From: Streptococcaceae bacterium AM104-57
GTDB lineage: Bacteria; Bacillota; Bacilli; Lactobacillales; Streptococcaceae
Direction: 5' to 3'
NCBI GenBank assembly: GCA_027659245.1
Contig: JAQDPW010000022.1
Span: 1-37,810, forward strand
Length of the DNA: 37,810 nt
Both the position numbers and the translations under genes were made by a program. The notes under the pieces are model-generated. The model was not told the DNA's origin, made no database searches, and was given only the letters and a program-made list of their open reading frames with translations. Positions 8,963 through 16,799 of this stretch are shown here, one piece after another; the first letter of the stretch is position 1; the number at the start of each line of letters is the position of its first letter.

Positions 8963-8994
8963 ACTTTTTCCTCATCTTGCGAGGGAAAAAGTTT
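8961..8994. repeat. Inverted repeat spanning the comFC stop codon
   Basis: A 13-bp arm AAACTTTTTCCTC (8961-8973) pairs with GAGGGAAAAAGTTT (8981-8994), with one bulged G. On the minus strand it is followed by A residues rather than U residues, so it is not a standard intrinsic terminator for comFC. It touches the -35 of hpf. Confidence 0.65.
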
Positions 8995-9634
8995 TAATAT
9001 TCTGACAACCAGCCTCTAATAGCATACTTTTAAGACGATTCAGCGTGGTACCAGTCGTATAAATATCATCAAAGAGTAAGATATTTTCTGGAAGCTTCAC
9101 GCCATCTTTCAGGAAAAATGGAAACTCAGTAAGTAAACGAGCTGCTCGATTTTTTGAAGAGCTAGCTTCGACTTCGTTTTTAATCAAAATATCAAGATAT
9201 GATAACCCAGTATCCTTTATCAAACCCTCAACTTGATTAAAGCCTCTGCTTTTAAAACGCTCGTCACTAAGAGGGACAATCACAATCTGATAGTCCTTAT
9301 ACTTCTTTAACTCTTTTTGTAATATATCAGAAAATACCTTTCTAAGAAGATAATCGCCATCAAATTTATAGCGACTAAAATATTCTTTCATGGCCTGATT
9401 ATAGGAATAAAGAGCCACATGATCAACCTTTACACCTTTTTTACACCAAAATTGACAATCTTGACAGATAATTGACATTCCTTTTTTAAAACAACTAGGA
9501 CAATGATTACCACCAATGCTCTCGAAAGACGAAATACAGGATTCACATACTAGTTCCTCCTCCTTTTTAAAACAGAGTAGGTTAGTAAAGCTTATCTCTG
9601 TTTGCAAGCTTTTAGCACACAATAAACACTTCAT
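8972..9634 (-). CDS. comFC: Late competence protein ComFC (phosphoribosyltransferase-like)
   Basis: ComFC is needed for transformation, probably handling incoming single-stranded DNA with ComFA. The 220 residues carry an N-terminal zinc-ribbon region with paired cysteines (CLLC at 3-6, CESC, CPSC, CQDCQFWC) and a C-terminal PRTase-fold domain with the PRPP-type loop ILLFDDIYTTGTT near residues 185-197 and the upstream SRGFNQVE motif. The length is normal. The ATG overlaps the comFA stop by 4 nt (9631-9634), so the two are translated together from the combox promoter. Confidence 0.95.
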   Translation of the reverse strand: MKCLLCAKSLQTEISFTNLLCFKKEEELVCESCISSFESIGGNHCPSCFKKGMSIICQDCQFWCKKGVKVDHVALYSYNQAMKEYFSRYKFDGDYLLRKVFSDILQKELKKYKDYQIVIVPLSDERFKSRGFNQVEGLIKDTGLSYLDILIKNEVEASSSKNRAARLLTEFPFFLKDGVKLPENILLFDDIYTTGTTLNRLKSMLLEAGCQNIKTFSLAR

Positions 9635-10929
9635 ACTCCTGCCTCCTGATTCATTTGTTTAATCTCCTTTATGGCTCTCTTAATAGACTGATTGAGTCCG
9701 TCATGGAAAAATATAAGTTCTCCAGTAGGACGATCCATGCTTCTTCCAACTCGTCCACCAATTTGTACTAAACTTGACTTGGTAAAGAGTTGATGATTGG
9801 CTTCCACCACAAAAACATCTACACGAGGGAATGTAACTCCACGCTCTAATATAGTTGTGCTTATTAATATCGTCAACTCTCCATCTCGAAAGGCTTGTAC
9901 CTGCTCTAATCGGTCTTCTGTGATTGAAGATACAAAGCCTATTTTCTCATTTGGAAACTTCTCCTGTAAAATTTCTTTAAGCTTTTCTCCCTTCCTAATC
10001 TCAGAGGCAAAGATTAGTAAGGGATAGGCTGTCTTTCTCTGTTTCTCAATGTAAAGTTTTAATTTGGGAGGTAAGCTATTTTTTTCTAAATATCTATTAA
10101 AATGCGATAACCAGATTGGCTTGGGAACAATGAGAGGATTTCCATGAAAGCGACGGGGTAAGCTAAGACGCTTTAACTCCCCTTGTTTAACTTTTCTATC
10201 TAACTCATCAGTTGACGTTGCTGTTAAAAATATTCTCAATCCGGTCTCCTTTACACAATTATTGACAGCATGGTAAAGCACTGGATTATCAACATAAGGA
10301 AAGGCATCCACTTCATCCACAATTAACAAGTCAAAAGCCTGATAAAATTTTAATAGCTGGTGAGTGGTTGCTACAACTAAAGGGGTGCGAAAATAAGGAT
10401 CCGAATCCCCATGTAATAGTGAAATCTCACATGCAAAATCATTTTGTAATCGTTTATGGAGCTCTAGGCAAACATCAATTCGTGGACTGGCCAGACAAAC
10501 AGCTCCACCCTGATTTATCACCTTAGCGACAACTTGGTAGATCATCTCTGTCTTACCAGCTCCTGTCACTGCATGTACCAAGGTGGCCTCCTTCTTATCT
10601 ACCGCCTGAAGGAGTCCTTGTGATACCCGCTCTTGAAATGGAGTCAGTTGACCTGGCCATTTGAGTACATCTTGCTCCGGAAACCTTTCTTGCGGAAAGT
10701 AATAGAGTTTTTGATCACTTCTTATTCGCTTCATAATTAAGCATTCTCGACAATAAAAAGCACCAACAGGCAAATGCCATTCTTCTTGTATCTGACTACC
10801 ACATCGCTGACAAGATAGTTGCCCCTTCTCTTTTTTCATAGATGAAATTGTTTTTGCTTGCTGTCTCTCATCATAACTTAATTCTTGTTCCGTAAAAAGA
10901 CGACCGAGATAATTTGGATTTACTTTCAT
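9631..10929 (-). CDS. comFA: Late competence ATPase ComFA (DEAD-box-like DNA translocase)
   Basis: A cytoplasmic ATPase thought to pull transforming single-stranded DNA through ComEC. The 432 residues have an N-terminal four-cysteine zinc finger (CQRC at about 40-43 and CREC at about 59-62), Walker A AVTGAGKTEMIYQ, the motif II DEVDAF, motif III-like FLTATST, and C-terminal helicase motifs (STTILERGVTFP and QIGGRVGRSMDRPTG). Length and motifs are normal. A perfect combox ends 7 nt before the ATG, and no good Shine-Dalgarno is present, so the message may be leaderless. First gene of the comFA-comFC operon. Confidence 0.97.
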   Translation of the reverse strand: MKVNPNYLGRLFTEQELSYDERQQAKTISSMKKEKGQLSCQRCGSQIQEEWHLPVGAFYCRECLIMKRIRSDQKLYYFPQERFPEQDVLKWPGQLTPFQERVSQGLLQAVDKKEATLVHAVTGAGKTEMIYQVVAKVINQGGAVCLASPRIDVCLELHKRLQNDFACEISLLHGDSDPYFRTPLVVATTHQLLKFYQAFDLLIVDEVDAFPYVDNPVLYHAVNNCVKETGLRIFLTATSTDELDRKVKQGELKRLSLPRRFHGNPLIVPKPIWLSHFNRYLEKNSLPPKLKLYIEKQRKTAYPLLIFASEIRKGEKLKEILQEKFPNEKIGFVSSITEDRLEQVQAFRDGELTILISTTILERGVTFPRVDVFVVEANHQLFTKSSLVQIGGRVGRSMDRPTGELIFFHDGLNQSIKRAIKEIKQMNQEAGV

Positions 10930-10936
10930 ATTTCTT

Positions 10937-10944
10937 TATTCGTA
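10937..10944 (-). promoter_or_regulatory. ComX (SigX) combox driving comFA-comFC
   Basis: The minus strand carries TACGAATA, a perfect match to the streptococcal late-competence box, 7 nt upstream of the comFA ATG. Confidence 0.93.
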
Positions 10945-10972
10945 AAATGTAGAAGTTTATGCTATTTTTTAG

Positions 10973-10978
10973 TACAAT
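10973..10978 (+). promoter_or_regulatory. -10 box of yigZ, probably leaderless
   Basis: TACAAT ends 6 nt before the yigZ ATG, so the predicted transcription start falls on or beside the start codon. No Shine-Dalgarno precedes it. The -35 (TAGAAG) is weak. Confidence 0.5.
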
Positions 10979-10984
10979 AAAACT

Positions 10985-11620
10985 ATGGAATATAGAACTA
11001 TAAAAGAGGACGGACAAGTCCAAGAAGAAATCAAAAAATCACGCTTTATTTGTCATGCTAAACGTGTCTATAATGAAGAAGAAGCTCGTGACTTTATCTC
11101 AGCCATCAAAAAAGAACACTATAAAGCAACCCACAACTGCTCTGCTTTTATTGTCGGTGAACGCAGTGAAATCAAGCGAACTAGTGATGACGGAGAGCCT
11201 AGTGGAACTGCTGGTGTTCCTATGCTAGGAGTTTTGGAAAACCACAACCTTACTAATGTCTGTGTGGTAGTTACTCGTTATTTCGGCGGTATTAAACTAG
11301 GAGCTGGTGGTTTGATTCGTGCTTACGCTGGTAGTGTTGCTCTAGCAGTTAAGGAAATTGGTATTATTGAAATTAAAGAACAGGCAGGGATTCAGATTCA
11401 CATGACCTATGCTCAGTATCAAGAATATGGGAATTTTCTTAAAGAGCATAATCTCATAGAATTAGAGACAAACTTTACAGATCAAGTTGACACTATGATT
11501 TTCATTGATAAAGAAAAGAAAGACGGTATCAAGGCTGATCTCATTGAATTTTTCAATGGAAAAGTTACTCTAACCGACAAAGGTTTACGTGAAGTTGAAG
11601 AACCTGTAAACCTATCGTAA
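10985..11620 (+). CDS. yigZ: YigZ/IMPACT family protein
   Basis: Member of the UPF0029/IMPACT family. Relatives in other organisms affect translation or bind nucleic acid, but the bacterial role is not established. The 211 residues have the N-terminal UPF0029 fold (about 15-125, with the family signature HNCSAF, DDGEPSGTAGVPML and TRYFGGIKLGAGGLIRAY) and a C-terminal DUF1949 domain (about 140-205). It is divergent from comFA. The gene downstream starts 17 nt after its stop, so they are likely cotranscribed. The start choice is forced: no other in-frame start fits, and it sits right behind a -10 box. Confidence 0.93.
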   Translation: MEYRTIKEDGQVQEEIKKSRFICHAKRVYNEEEARDFISAIKKEHYKATHNCSAFIVGERSEIKRTSDDGEPSGTAGVPMLGVLENHNLTNVCVVVTRYFGGIKLGAGGLIRAYAGSVALAVKEIGIIEIKEQAGIQIHMTYAQYQEYGNFLKEHNLIELETNFTDQVDTMIFIDKEKKDGIKADLIEFFNGKVTLTDKGLREVEEPVNLS

Positions 11621-11636
11621 AGAAAGGAAATATCAT

Positions 11637-12080
11637 ATGGCTTTTGGAAGATTAATTCAGGGACTGGCTGGAAACTTCAGTGAGCAAAGTAAAGAAGCTC
11701 TTACCAAGGAGTTTGGACAATATTTATTAGAAAATGAAGAAATTCAAAGCGGATATAAACTCATTCGTGACTCAATTATCTTTACAAATATCCGAATCAT
11801 CTTTACAGATAAACAAGGGGCAACAGGACGGAAGATGTCTATCAAATCAATTTTCCTTATGAACATCGTCAATGTTGAGATGGAAACTGCTGGACTTGGG
11901 ATTGATGATAGCGAGATTACGATTACTTATTTAGAAAATGCCTTTTTAAAATCTCACAATGAGCATTTTAATTCTCACAAATTTGAATTTCCAAAGAAAA
12001 CTGATATTGTACCTCTTTACACCTATCTATTTGACTTAGCTTATCATAATCGTTTGAATATGAATGATTTGAATCACTGA
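11637..12080 (+). CDS. Small PH-like domain protein of unknown function
   Basis: I do not recognise a specific function. The 147-residue soluble protein (no signal peptide or membrane helix) has a central beta-rich part (LIRDSIIFTNIRIIFTDKQG, IKSIFLMNIVNVEM, DSEITITYL) resembling bacterial PH domains of the YvbH/bPH type, in which a strand-rich barrel is followed by a helix (FDLAYHNRLNM). Proteins like this are common in Firmicutes, and their ligands are unknown. The start follows AAAGGAAATATC, a good ribosome site. It is probably cotranscribed with yigZ and ends at a clear terminator. Confidence 0.85.
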   Translation: MAFGRLIQGLAGNFSEQSKEALTKEFGQYLLENEEIQSGYKLIRDSIIFTNIRIIFTDKQGATGRKMSIKSIFLMNIVNVEMETAGLGIDDSEITITYLENAFLKSHNEHFNSHKFEFPKKTDIVPLYTYLFDLAYHNRLNMNDLNH

Positions 12081-12089
12081 TATAAAAAA

Positions 12090-12110
12090 ATCCTATCGCT
12101 CCGATAGGAT
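12090..12110 (+). terminator. Terminator of yigZ and the PH-like gene
   Basis: A 9-bp perfect stem ATCCTATCG / CGATAGGAT with a 3-nt loop is followed by TTCTATATTTT, 9 nt after the stop codon. Confidence 0.88.
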
Positions 12111-12118
12111 TTCTATAT

Positions 12119-12147
12119 TTTACAAAAGTCAAAGTTAGCGTTATACT
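12119..12147 (+). promoter_or_regulatory. Promoter of cysK
   Basis: -35 TTTACA (12119-12124), 17-bp spacer, -10 TATACT (12142-12147). An AGAGGTG ribosome site precedes the ATG. The -35 overlaps the tail of the upstream terminator. Confidence 0.8.
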
Positions 12148-12176
12148 AGAAGCATCTTATATAAAGAGGTGCTAAC

Positions 12177-13103
12177 ATGGCTATTTATAACAACATCACA
12201 GAACTCATCGGTAGAACACCGATTGTTAAATTAAACAACATTGTACCAGAAGGTGCAGCATATGTTTACGTAAAATTAGAAGCTTTTAACCCAGGTTCAT
12301 CCGTTAAAGACCGCATCGCTCTTAGTATGATTGAAAAAGCAGAGCAAGAGGGTAAACTGAAACCAGGTTCTACTATTGTAGAAGCAACAAGTGGTAACAC
12401 TGGTATCGGTCTTTCATGGGTTGGTGCTGCTAAAGGTTATAAAGTTGTCATCGTTATGCCTGAAACAATGAGTGTTGAACGCCGTAAAATCATCCAAGCT
12501 TATGGTGCTGAGCTAGTCCTCACTCCTGGTAGCGAAGGAATGAAAGGTGCGATTGCAAAAGCGCAAGAAATTGCTGCTGAGCGTGATGGTTTCCTACCAT
12601 TACAGTTTATTAACCAAGCTAACCCAGAAGTTCACGAAAGAACAACAGGAGCTGAAATTCTAGCTGATTTCGGAGCTGATGGTTTAGATGCCTTTGTTGC
12701 TGGTGTTGGTACTGGAGGAACTATTTCAGGTGTTTCTCATGCTCTTAAAACTGCTAACTCAAACATTCAAGTTTTTGCAGTTGAGGCAGACGAGTCAGCT
12801 ATCCTATCTGGTGAAAAACCAGGTCCTCACAAAATTCAAGGTATCTCTGCTGGATTCATTCCAGATACACTTGATACAAAAGCTTACGATGGTATCGTTC
12901 GTGTAACATCAGATAATGCTCTTGCACTTGGCCGTGAAATCGGTGGAAAAGAAGGCTTCTTGGTAGGTATTTCTTCTGCAGCAGCTATCTATGCAGCAAT
13001 TGAAGTTGCTAAAAAACTTGGAGCAGGTAAAAAAGTCCTTGCGCTTGCACCAGATAACGGAGAACGTTACCTATCTACAGCACTCTATGAATTCGAAGTG
13101 TAG
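12177..13103 (+). CDS. cysK: Cysteine synthase A (O-acetylserine thiol-lyase)
   Basis: A PLP enzyme that makes cysteine from O-acetylserine and sulfide. The 308 residues show the PLP-binding lysine (Lys44 in SSVKDRI), the substrate loop TSGNTG (71-76), the [10 protein letters not shown] phosphate-binding loop, and the conserved [12 protein letters not shown] region. The length is typical of CysK. Monocistronic, between its own promoter and terminator. CysM is possible, but the KIQGI motif and loops favour CysK. Confidence 0.95.
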   Translation: MAIYNNITELIGRTPIVKLNNIVPEGAAYVYVKLEAFNPGSSVKDRIALSMIEKAEQEGKLKPGSTIVEATSGNTGIGLSWVGAAKGYKVVIVMPETMSVERRKIIQAYGAELVLTPGSEGMKGAIAKAQEIAAERDGFLPLQFINQANPEVHERTTGAEILADFGADGLDAFVAGVGTGGTISGVSHALKTANSNIQVFAVEADESAILSGEKPGPHKIQGISAGFIPDTLDTKAYDGIVRVTSDNALALGREIGGKEGFLVGISSAAAIYAAIEVAKKLGAGKKVLALAPDNGERYLSTALYEFEV

Positions 13104-13118
13104 TCTCCTAAATGCACT

Positions 13119-13137
13119 AAGCCCTTGTATAGGGCTT
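13119..13137 (+). terminator. Terminator of cysK
   Basis: The stem AAGCCCT / AGGGCTT with a 5-nt loop TGTAT is followed by TTTGTTT, 15 nt after the cysK stop. Confidence 0.88.
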
Positions 13138-13195
13138 TTTGTTTACCGTTTAAAATAAAAAAAGAATTCCTATGAGTCCCCCTCCAACAAAAGAA

Positions 13196-13217
13196 AAGGA
13201 AGCTAATTTGCTTCCTT
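13196..13217 (-). terminator. Terminator of rpsB-tsf
   Basis: The 8-bp stem AAGGAAGC / GCTTCCTT with a 6-nt loop is followed on the minus strand by TTCTTTTGTT, just past the tsf stop. It faces the cysK terminator in a convergent arrangement. Confidence 0.85.
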
Positions 13218-13226
13218 ACTTTTTTA

Positions 13227-14267
13227 TTAGTTATTCAAGGCTGCTGCCATTGTAGCTGCAACTTCTGCTTCAAAGTCGTTTGCAGCTTTTTCGATACCTT
13301 CACCAACTTCAAAGCGAGCGAACTCAACTACTGAAGCGTTAACTGATTCAAGGTAAGCTTCAACTGTCTTGCTGTCATCCATGATGTAAACTTGTGCAAG
13401 AAGTGTGTATGCTTGGTCAACTTTAGTGTTGTCAAGCAAGAAACGATCCATTTTACCTGGGATGATTTTATCCCAGATTTTTTCTGGTTTGCCTTCTGCA
13501 GCCAACTCAGCTTTAATATCAGCTTCAGCTTGAGCAATCACTTCATCAGTCAATTGAGCTTTTGATCCATATTTCAAGTGTGGAAGAGCTGGTTTACCAA
13601 CCATAGCACGGCTTTCATTATCTTGGTCGATAACGTGGTTCAATTGTGCCAACTCATCTTTAACAAATTGCTCATCCAATTCTTTGTATGAAAGAACTGT
13701 TGGTTTCATAGCAGCGATGTGCATTGAAATTTGTTTAGCAAGTGCTTCGTCTCCACCTTCGATTACAGAGATAACACCGATACGTCCACCGTTGTGTTGG
13801 TATGCTCCGAAGTGTTGTGCATCTGTTTTTTCAATCAAAGCAAAACGACGGAATGAGATTTTTTCTCCGATAGTTGCTGTTGCAGACACATAAGCTGCTT
13901 CAAGAGTTTCACCTGAAGGCATTGTCAAAGCAAGAGCTTCTTCGTTGTTAGCTGGTTTTCCTTCAGCGATCGCTTTAGCTGTTGCGTTTACCAACTCAAC
14001 AAATTGAGCGTTTTTCGCAACGAAGTCAGTTTCAGCATTTACTTCAACAACTGCTGCAACGTTACCGTCAACATAAACACCAGTCAAACCTTCTGCAGCA
14101 ACACGGTCAGCTTTCTTAGCTGCTTTTGCCATACCTTTTTCGCGAAGCAATTCAATCGCTTTTTCGATATCGCCTTCCACTTCAACCAATGCTTTTTTAG
14201 CGTCCATAACACCAGCACCAGATTTTTCACGCAACTCTTTAACAAGTTTAGCTGTAATTTCTGCCAT
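13227..14267 (-). CDS. tsf: Elongation factor Ts
   Basis: EF-Ts is the guanine nucleotide exchange factor that recycles EF-Tu. The 346 residues start [21 protein letters not shown] (UBA-like N-domain with the family [13 protein letters not shown] motif), followed by the core that contacts EF-Tu ([13 protein letters not shown]) and long C-terminal subdomains. The length is as expected for streptococci, longer than the E. coli protein. It is second in the rpsB-tsf operon, 79 nt downstream of rpsB across an attenuator-like hairpin. Confidence 0.98.
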   Translation of the reverse strand: MAEITAKLVKELREKSGAGVMDAKKALVEVEGDIEKAIELLREKGMAKAAKKADRVAAEGLTGVYVDGNVAAVVEVNAETDFVAKNAQFVELVNATAKAIAEGKPANNEEALALTMPSGETLEAAYVSATATIGEKISFRRFALIEKTDAQHFGAYQHNGGRIGVISVIEGGDEALAKQISMHIAAMKPTVLSYKELDEQFVKDELAQLNHVIDQDNESRAMVGKPALPHLKYGSKAQLTDEVIAQAEADIKAELAAEGKPEKIWDKIIPGKMDRFLLDNTKVDQAYTLLAQVYIMDDSKTVEAYLESVNASVVEFARFEVGEGIEKAANDFEAEVAATMAAALNN

Positions 14268-14293
14268 TTTGATTCTCCTATATTTTTTAAAAA

Positions 14294-14324
14294 TAGGAGA
14301 GCCGGGCTAAGCCCCGCCCTCCTA
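14294..14324 (-). terminator. Attenuator-like hairpin between rpsB and tsf
   Basis: TAGGAG (14294-14299) pairs with CTCCTA (14319-14324), with inner GGGC/GCCC pairing around a 3-nt loop. The minus strand continues TTTTTAAAAAATA and then the tsf ribosome site. It has the form of an intrinsic terminator, so it may adjust the rpsB:tsf ratio. Confidence 0.75.
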
Positions 14325-14346
14325 GGTAATTACTATTTATTATGAA

Positions 14347-15129
14347 TTAAGCGTTGTCGCCTTCTACAACTTCAACGATTTCTTCGATTGAGTCTGCTTG
14401 AGCTTCTGAAGCTGCAAATTCTGCTTCAACTGCTGCAACAGCATCTTCACCTTGGCGACCTTCAATGATAGCGTCTGCCAATTTAGCTGTAATCAACTTA
14501 ACTGCGCGGATAGCGTCATCGTTAGCTGGGATGATTACATCGATATCGTCTGGATCTGTGTTTGTGTCAACCATCGCTACAACTGGGATTCCCAATTTTT
14601 TAGCTTCTTTAACAGCGATTTGCTCTTTATGTGGGTCAACTACGTACATTACATCTGGAATACGAGGCATATCTTCGATACCACCCAAGAATTTTTCAAG
14701 ACGTGCACGTTGTTTGTTAAGAAGTGCAACTTCTTTCTTAGGAAGAACTTCAAAAGTTCCATCTTCTTCCATACGTTTGATTTCTTTCAAACGAGCGATA
14801 CGTTTTTGGATTGTTCCCCAGTTTGTAAGAGTTCCACCCAACCAACGGTGGTTGATGAAGTATTGACCTGAACGTACTGCTTCTTCAGCAACTGCGTCAG
14901 CTGCTTGTTTCTTAGTACCAACAAACAATACAACTGCATCGTTAGCTGCAGCATCACGCATGAAGTCGTATGCTTGGTCAGCGTATTTTACAGTTTGTTG
15001 CAAGTCGATAACGTGGATTCCGTTACGCTCAGTGAAGATGTACTTAGCCATCTTAGGGTTCCAGCGACGAGTTTGGTGACCAAAGTGTACACCAGCCTCA
15101 AGAAGTTGTTTCATTGAAATTACTGCCAT
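14347..15129 (-). CDS. rpsB: 30S ribosomal protein S2
   Basis: S2 assembles late on the 30S subunit near the head-body junction and is needed for S1 binding. The 260 residues start [20 protein letters not shown] (S2 signature 1) and include the second family signature [19 protein letters not shown]. The C-terminal tail is acidic ([14 protein letters not shown], then [13 protein letters not shown]). The reading frame stays open for 28 codons upstream, but the ATG at 15129 follows AAAGGAGAAATACTC and matches the family start. Confidence 0.97.
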   Translation of the reverse strand: MAVISMKQLLEAGVHFGHQTRRWNPKMAKYIFTERNGIHVIDLQQTVKYADQAYDFMRDAAANDAVVLFVGTKKQAADAVAEEAVRSGQYFINHRWLGGTLTNWGTIQKRIARLKEIKRMEEDGTFEVLPKKEVALLNKQRARLEKFLGGIEDMPRIPDVMYVVDPHKEQIAVKEAKKLGIPVVAMVDTNTDPDDIDVIIPANDDAIRAVKLITAKLADAIIEGRQGEDAVAAVEAEFAASEAQADSIEEIVEVVEGDNA

Positions 15130-15240
15130 GAGTATTTCTCCTTTTTGTTTTTTTCCTCTTCTTGATTTCAACTTGCAAAACGACCCGAAGGCAACAGCTT
15201 CACAATTCATCAAGAATGAGTATTATCGTTTACACGACAA
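15130..15240 (-). promoter_or_regulatory. Structured 5' leader of rpsB (candidate autoregulatory RNA)
   Basis: About 110 nt separate the promoter from the ATG. TTCTTGAT (15169-15176) can pair with ATCAAGAA (15209-15216). The closed loop contains GCC-TTCG-GGT, a UUCG-capped hairpin, on the minus strand. Ribosomal protein operons often use such leaders for feedback control; that role here is inference. Confidence 0.55.
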
Positions 15241-15245
15241 TTTAC

Positions 15246-15274
15246 ATTGTATCATAGTTGAGCCTTTTTTTCAA
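15246..15274 (-). promoter_or_regulatory. Promoter of rpsB-tsf
   Basis: Minus strand: -35 TTGAAA (15269-15274), 17-bp spacer, -10 TACAAT (15246-15251) with an extended TGA. Confidence 0.85.
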
Positions 15275-15296
15275 GTAATTTTGCTAGTTTTTCAAT

Positions 15297-15442
15297 GAAA
15301 ACTCAAACGTCTCACACTAACTTCTACCATAGTGGAACTGACTCTGACACGGAATTCCACTGTTTTTTGCAATTTTTATCAGATTAACTTCCACTCGTAC
15401 TAGCGGTGGAACTTAGTTTGGGTATTTAGCGAAAACTCAAAC
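15297..15442. repeat. Non-coding stretch with paired repeats
   Basis: No gene is seen between the rpsB promoter and the pcsB terminator. The stretch is bounded by a direct repeat GAAAACTCAAAC (15297-15308 and 15431-15442). Inside, AGTGGAA (15331-15337) pairs with TTCCACT (15355-15361), and TTCCAC (15389-15394) pairs with GTGGAA (15406-15411), so the same heptamer occurs four times in alternating orientation. It may be a decayed miniature element or a small structured RNA. Confidence 0.6.
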
Positions 15443-15473
15443 TTGGGATTTCACCATCTTATAAATAAGAAAA

Positions 15474-15492
15474 GAGACCCAATCTGAGTCTC
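15474..15492 (-). terminator. Probable terminator of pcsB
   Basis: GAGAC (15474-15478) pairs with GTCTC (15488-15492), followed on the minus strand by TTTTCTTATTT. It begins about 10 nt past the pcsB stop. Confidence 0.7.
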
Positions 15493-15502
15493 AATTTTTT
15501 CA

Positions 15503-16708
15503 TTAGTTTGGATAGATGTAAGTAACATAACCTTCAGAAGTTGTTGTTGGGTTGAACCATCCACGTTTGTTACCAATTGTACGATCTCCACCGTAGTTAG
15601 ATTCAGATACCTGAATACTTGATGATGATGAAACAGCTGTAACAACCGCTACGTGTCCATATCCTCCATCATTCCAACATGCAATCGCACCAACTTGCGG
15701 TTGAGAACCAGTACGGAATCCTGCTGCAGCTGCACTTGTTGCCCACTGCGCTCCATTACCCCAGTAATCTCCAGCCCAAGGTGCCAATGTTTTAGCTCCC
15801 CAAGTACATTCACCAGTTGGATAACTTGAAGCATTTGTACTATATGTTGGACGTGATGTTGTACGGGTAGCAACAGGAGTGTAGCTTGAATCATCATCTG
15901 ATGATGAAGAACTTGAAGTTGCTTGCACTTGTGCAGCAAATGTTGTATTTGCTGATGCTGCAACTGATTGACGTTGGCTAGTTTGTTGAGCTCGATATGC
16001 TGCTTCAGCTTCTGCTGCCGCTTTTGCTTCAGCTTCTGCTGCTGCTTTTTGCTCCAACAAGCTCGCTTTTTCACCTTCTGCAGTAGCTTTCTCAGCCGCA
16101 AGATTTAACTCAGCTACTTTCAATTCTGCTTGTTTTGTTGTCAAAACCTGAGCGTCGTCAGCAAGTGTTTGTTGGTTCGCAATGACTGTATTGATTGCTT
16201 CGTTGTTTGCAACTTGTTTTTCAGAGATAGCTTTCTTATCTTCCTTTTGTTGCTGCAACATTTTATTGTTTGCTGATACGATTTCACTCATAGCTGCTAC
16301 ACGAGAAATAGCTTCTGTAATTGAGTCAGAGTTAATAATCGTATTGATGTAGCTTGTAGCAGTTCCGTTCGTTTGTGCACTACGAGCTTGGTTTTCAAGC
16401 GATGCATTACGAGCTACAATATTTTTTGAAAGCTCTGCGATTTCACCTTCAAGTTTTTTAGATTCTTCTTGAAGTTTTTCGTTTTCAGATTGCAATTTTT
16501 CTTGCTCTGATTGAATAGCTGAAACTTTAGTTTGAATTTCGTCTACTTGTTTTTGAGCTTCTTTCTGTTGAGCTGTCAAGTTACTAATTTTACTATCTTG
16601 AGCAGCAATTTTTTCATCTGTTGTATTTGCTTTAACACTTGAAAGAACAGCTCCTTGTGAGATTAATACTGTACTTAACAAAAGTGATGCTAGGATTTTT
16701 TTCTTCAT
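15503..16708 (-). CDS. pcsB: Cell-division peptidoglycan hydrolase PcsB
   Basis: PcsB is a secreted hydrolase activated by the FtsEX complex that splits septal peptidoglycan, essential or nearly so in pneumococcus. The 401 residues show a signal peptide (cleavage near VKA/NTT at 27-28), a long coiled coil (about 30-245, heptads such as [19 protein letters not shown]) with an alanine-rich end, a Ser/Thr-rich linker (about 260-295), and a C-terminal CHAP domain with Cys301 (TGECTWGA) and His352 (GYGHVAVV). The promoter carries a WalR-type box. An ORF of 150 codons in another frame over the coiled coil is a shadow. Confidence 0.97.
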   Translation of the reverse strand: MKKKILASLLLSTVLISQGAVLSSVKANTTDEKIAAQDSKISNLTAQQKEAQKQVDEIQTKVSAIQSEQEKLQSENEKLQEESKKLEGEIAELSKNIVARNASLENQARSAQTNGTATSYINTIINSDSITEAISRVAAMSEIVSANNKMLQQQKEDKKAISEKQVANNEAINTVIANQQTLADDAQVLTTKQAELKVAELNLAAEKATAEGEKASLLEQKAAAEAEAKAAAEAEAAYRAQQTSQRQSVAASANTTFAAQVQATSSSSSSDDDSSYTPVATRTTSRPTYSTNASSYPTGECTWGAKTLAPWAGDYWGNGAQWATSAAAAGFRTGSQPQVGAIACWNDGGYGHVAVVTAVSSSSSIQVSESNYGGDRTIGNKRGWFNPTTTSEGYVTYIYPN

Positions 16709-16741
16709 AAGTGTGAATACTCCTTCTTTTAAGACAATACT

Positions 16742-16750
16742 AGTATATCA
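16742..16750 (-). promoter_or_regulatory. Extended -10 of pcsB
   Basis: The minus strand reads TGATATACT (TGn plus TATACT), 34 nt before the pcsB ATG. The -35 region is poor and overlaps the WalR-type box, consistent with an activated promoter. Confidence 0.7.
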
Positions 16751-16753
16751 AAA

Positions 16754-16779
16754 AAAGGCCTAATAAATATTACGCCTTT
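16754..16779 (-). terminator. Terminator of mreD, overlapping the pcsB control region
   Basis: On the plus strand AAAGGC-C-TAATA-AA-TATTA-C-GCCTTT folds into an 11-bp hairpin with one internal mismatch. On the minus strand it ends in GCCTTTTTT. It closes the mreC-mreD transcript and covers the -35 and the WalR box of pcsB. Confidence 0.8.
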
Positions 16780-16785
16780 ATTACA
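16769..16785 (-). promoter_or_regulatory. WalR (VicR) box of pcsB
   Basis: The minus strand reads TGTAAT-AAAGG-CGTAAT: two half-sites spaced 11 bp start to start, with one mismatch to the WalR direct repeat (TGTWAH-N5-TGTWAH). WalRK control of pcsB is established in pneumococcus. Confidence 0.8.
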
Positions 16786-16799
16786 GTTTTGTTTCTTTC

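Noticed and set aside
8961..8994. Intrinsic terminator for comFC
   Set aside because: The hairpin is followed by A residues on the minus strand; kept as an inverted repeat only.
14004..14871. Plus-strand ORFs of 113, 139 and 133 codons over tsf and rpsB
   Set aside because: They are antisense shadows of strongly conserved ribosomal and EF-Ts genes, rich in Cys/Phe/Ser as expected for antisense frames, with no ribosome sites.
15130..15213. Extended rpsB start (28 more codons)
   Set aside because: The added residues do not fit S2, and the AAAGGAG site lies right before the internal ATG at 15129.
15246..15502. BOX or RUP repeat in the rpsB-pcsB gap
   Set aside because: The sequence does not match the boxA/boxC or RUP ends as I remember them; reported as an unassigned repeat instead.
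15649..16101. 150-codon minus-strand ORF in another frame of pcsB
   Set aside because: Its Lys/Gln/Leu-rich product is the out-of-frame reading of the pcsB coiled coil and Ser-rich linker.
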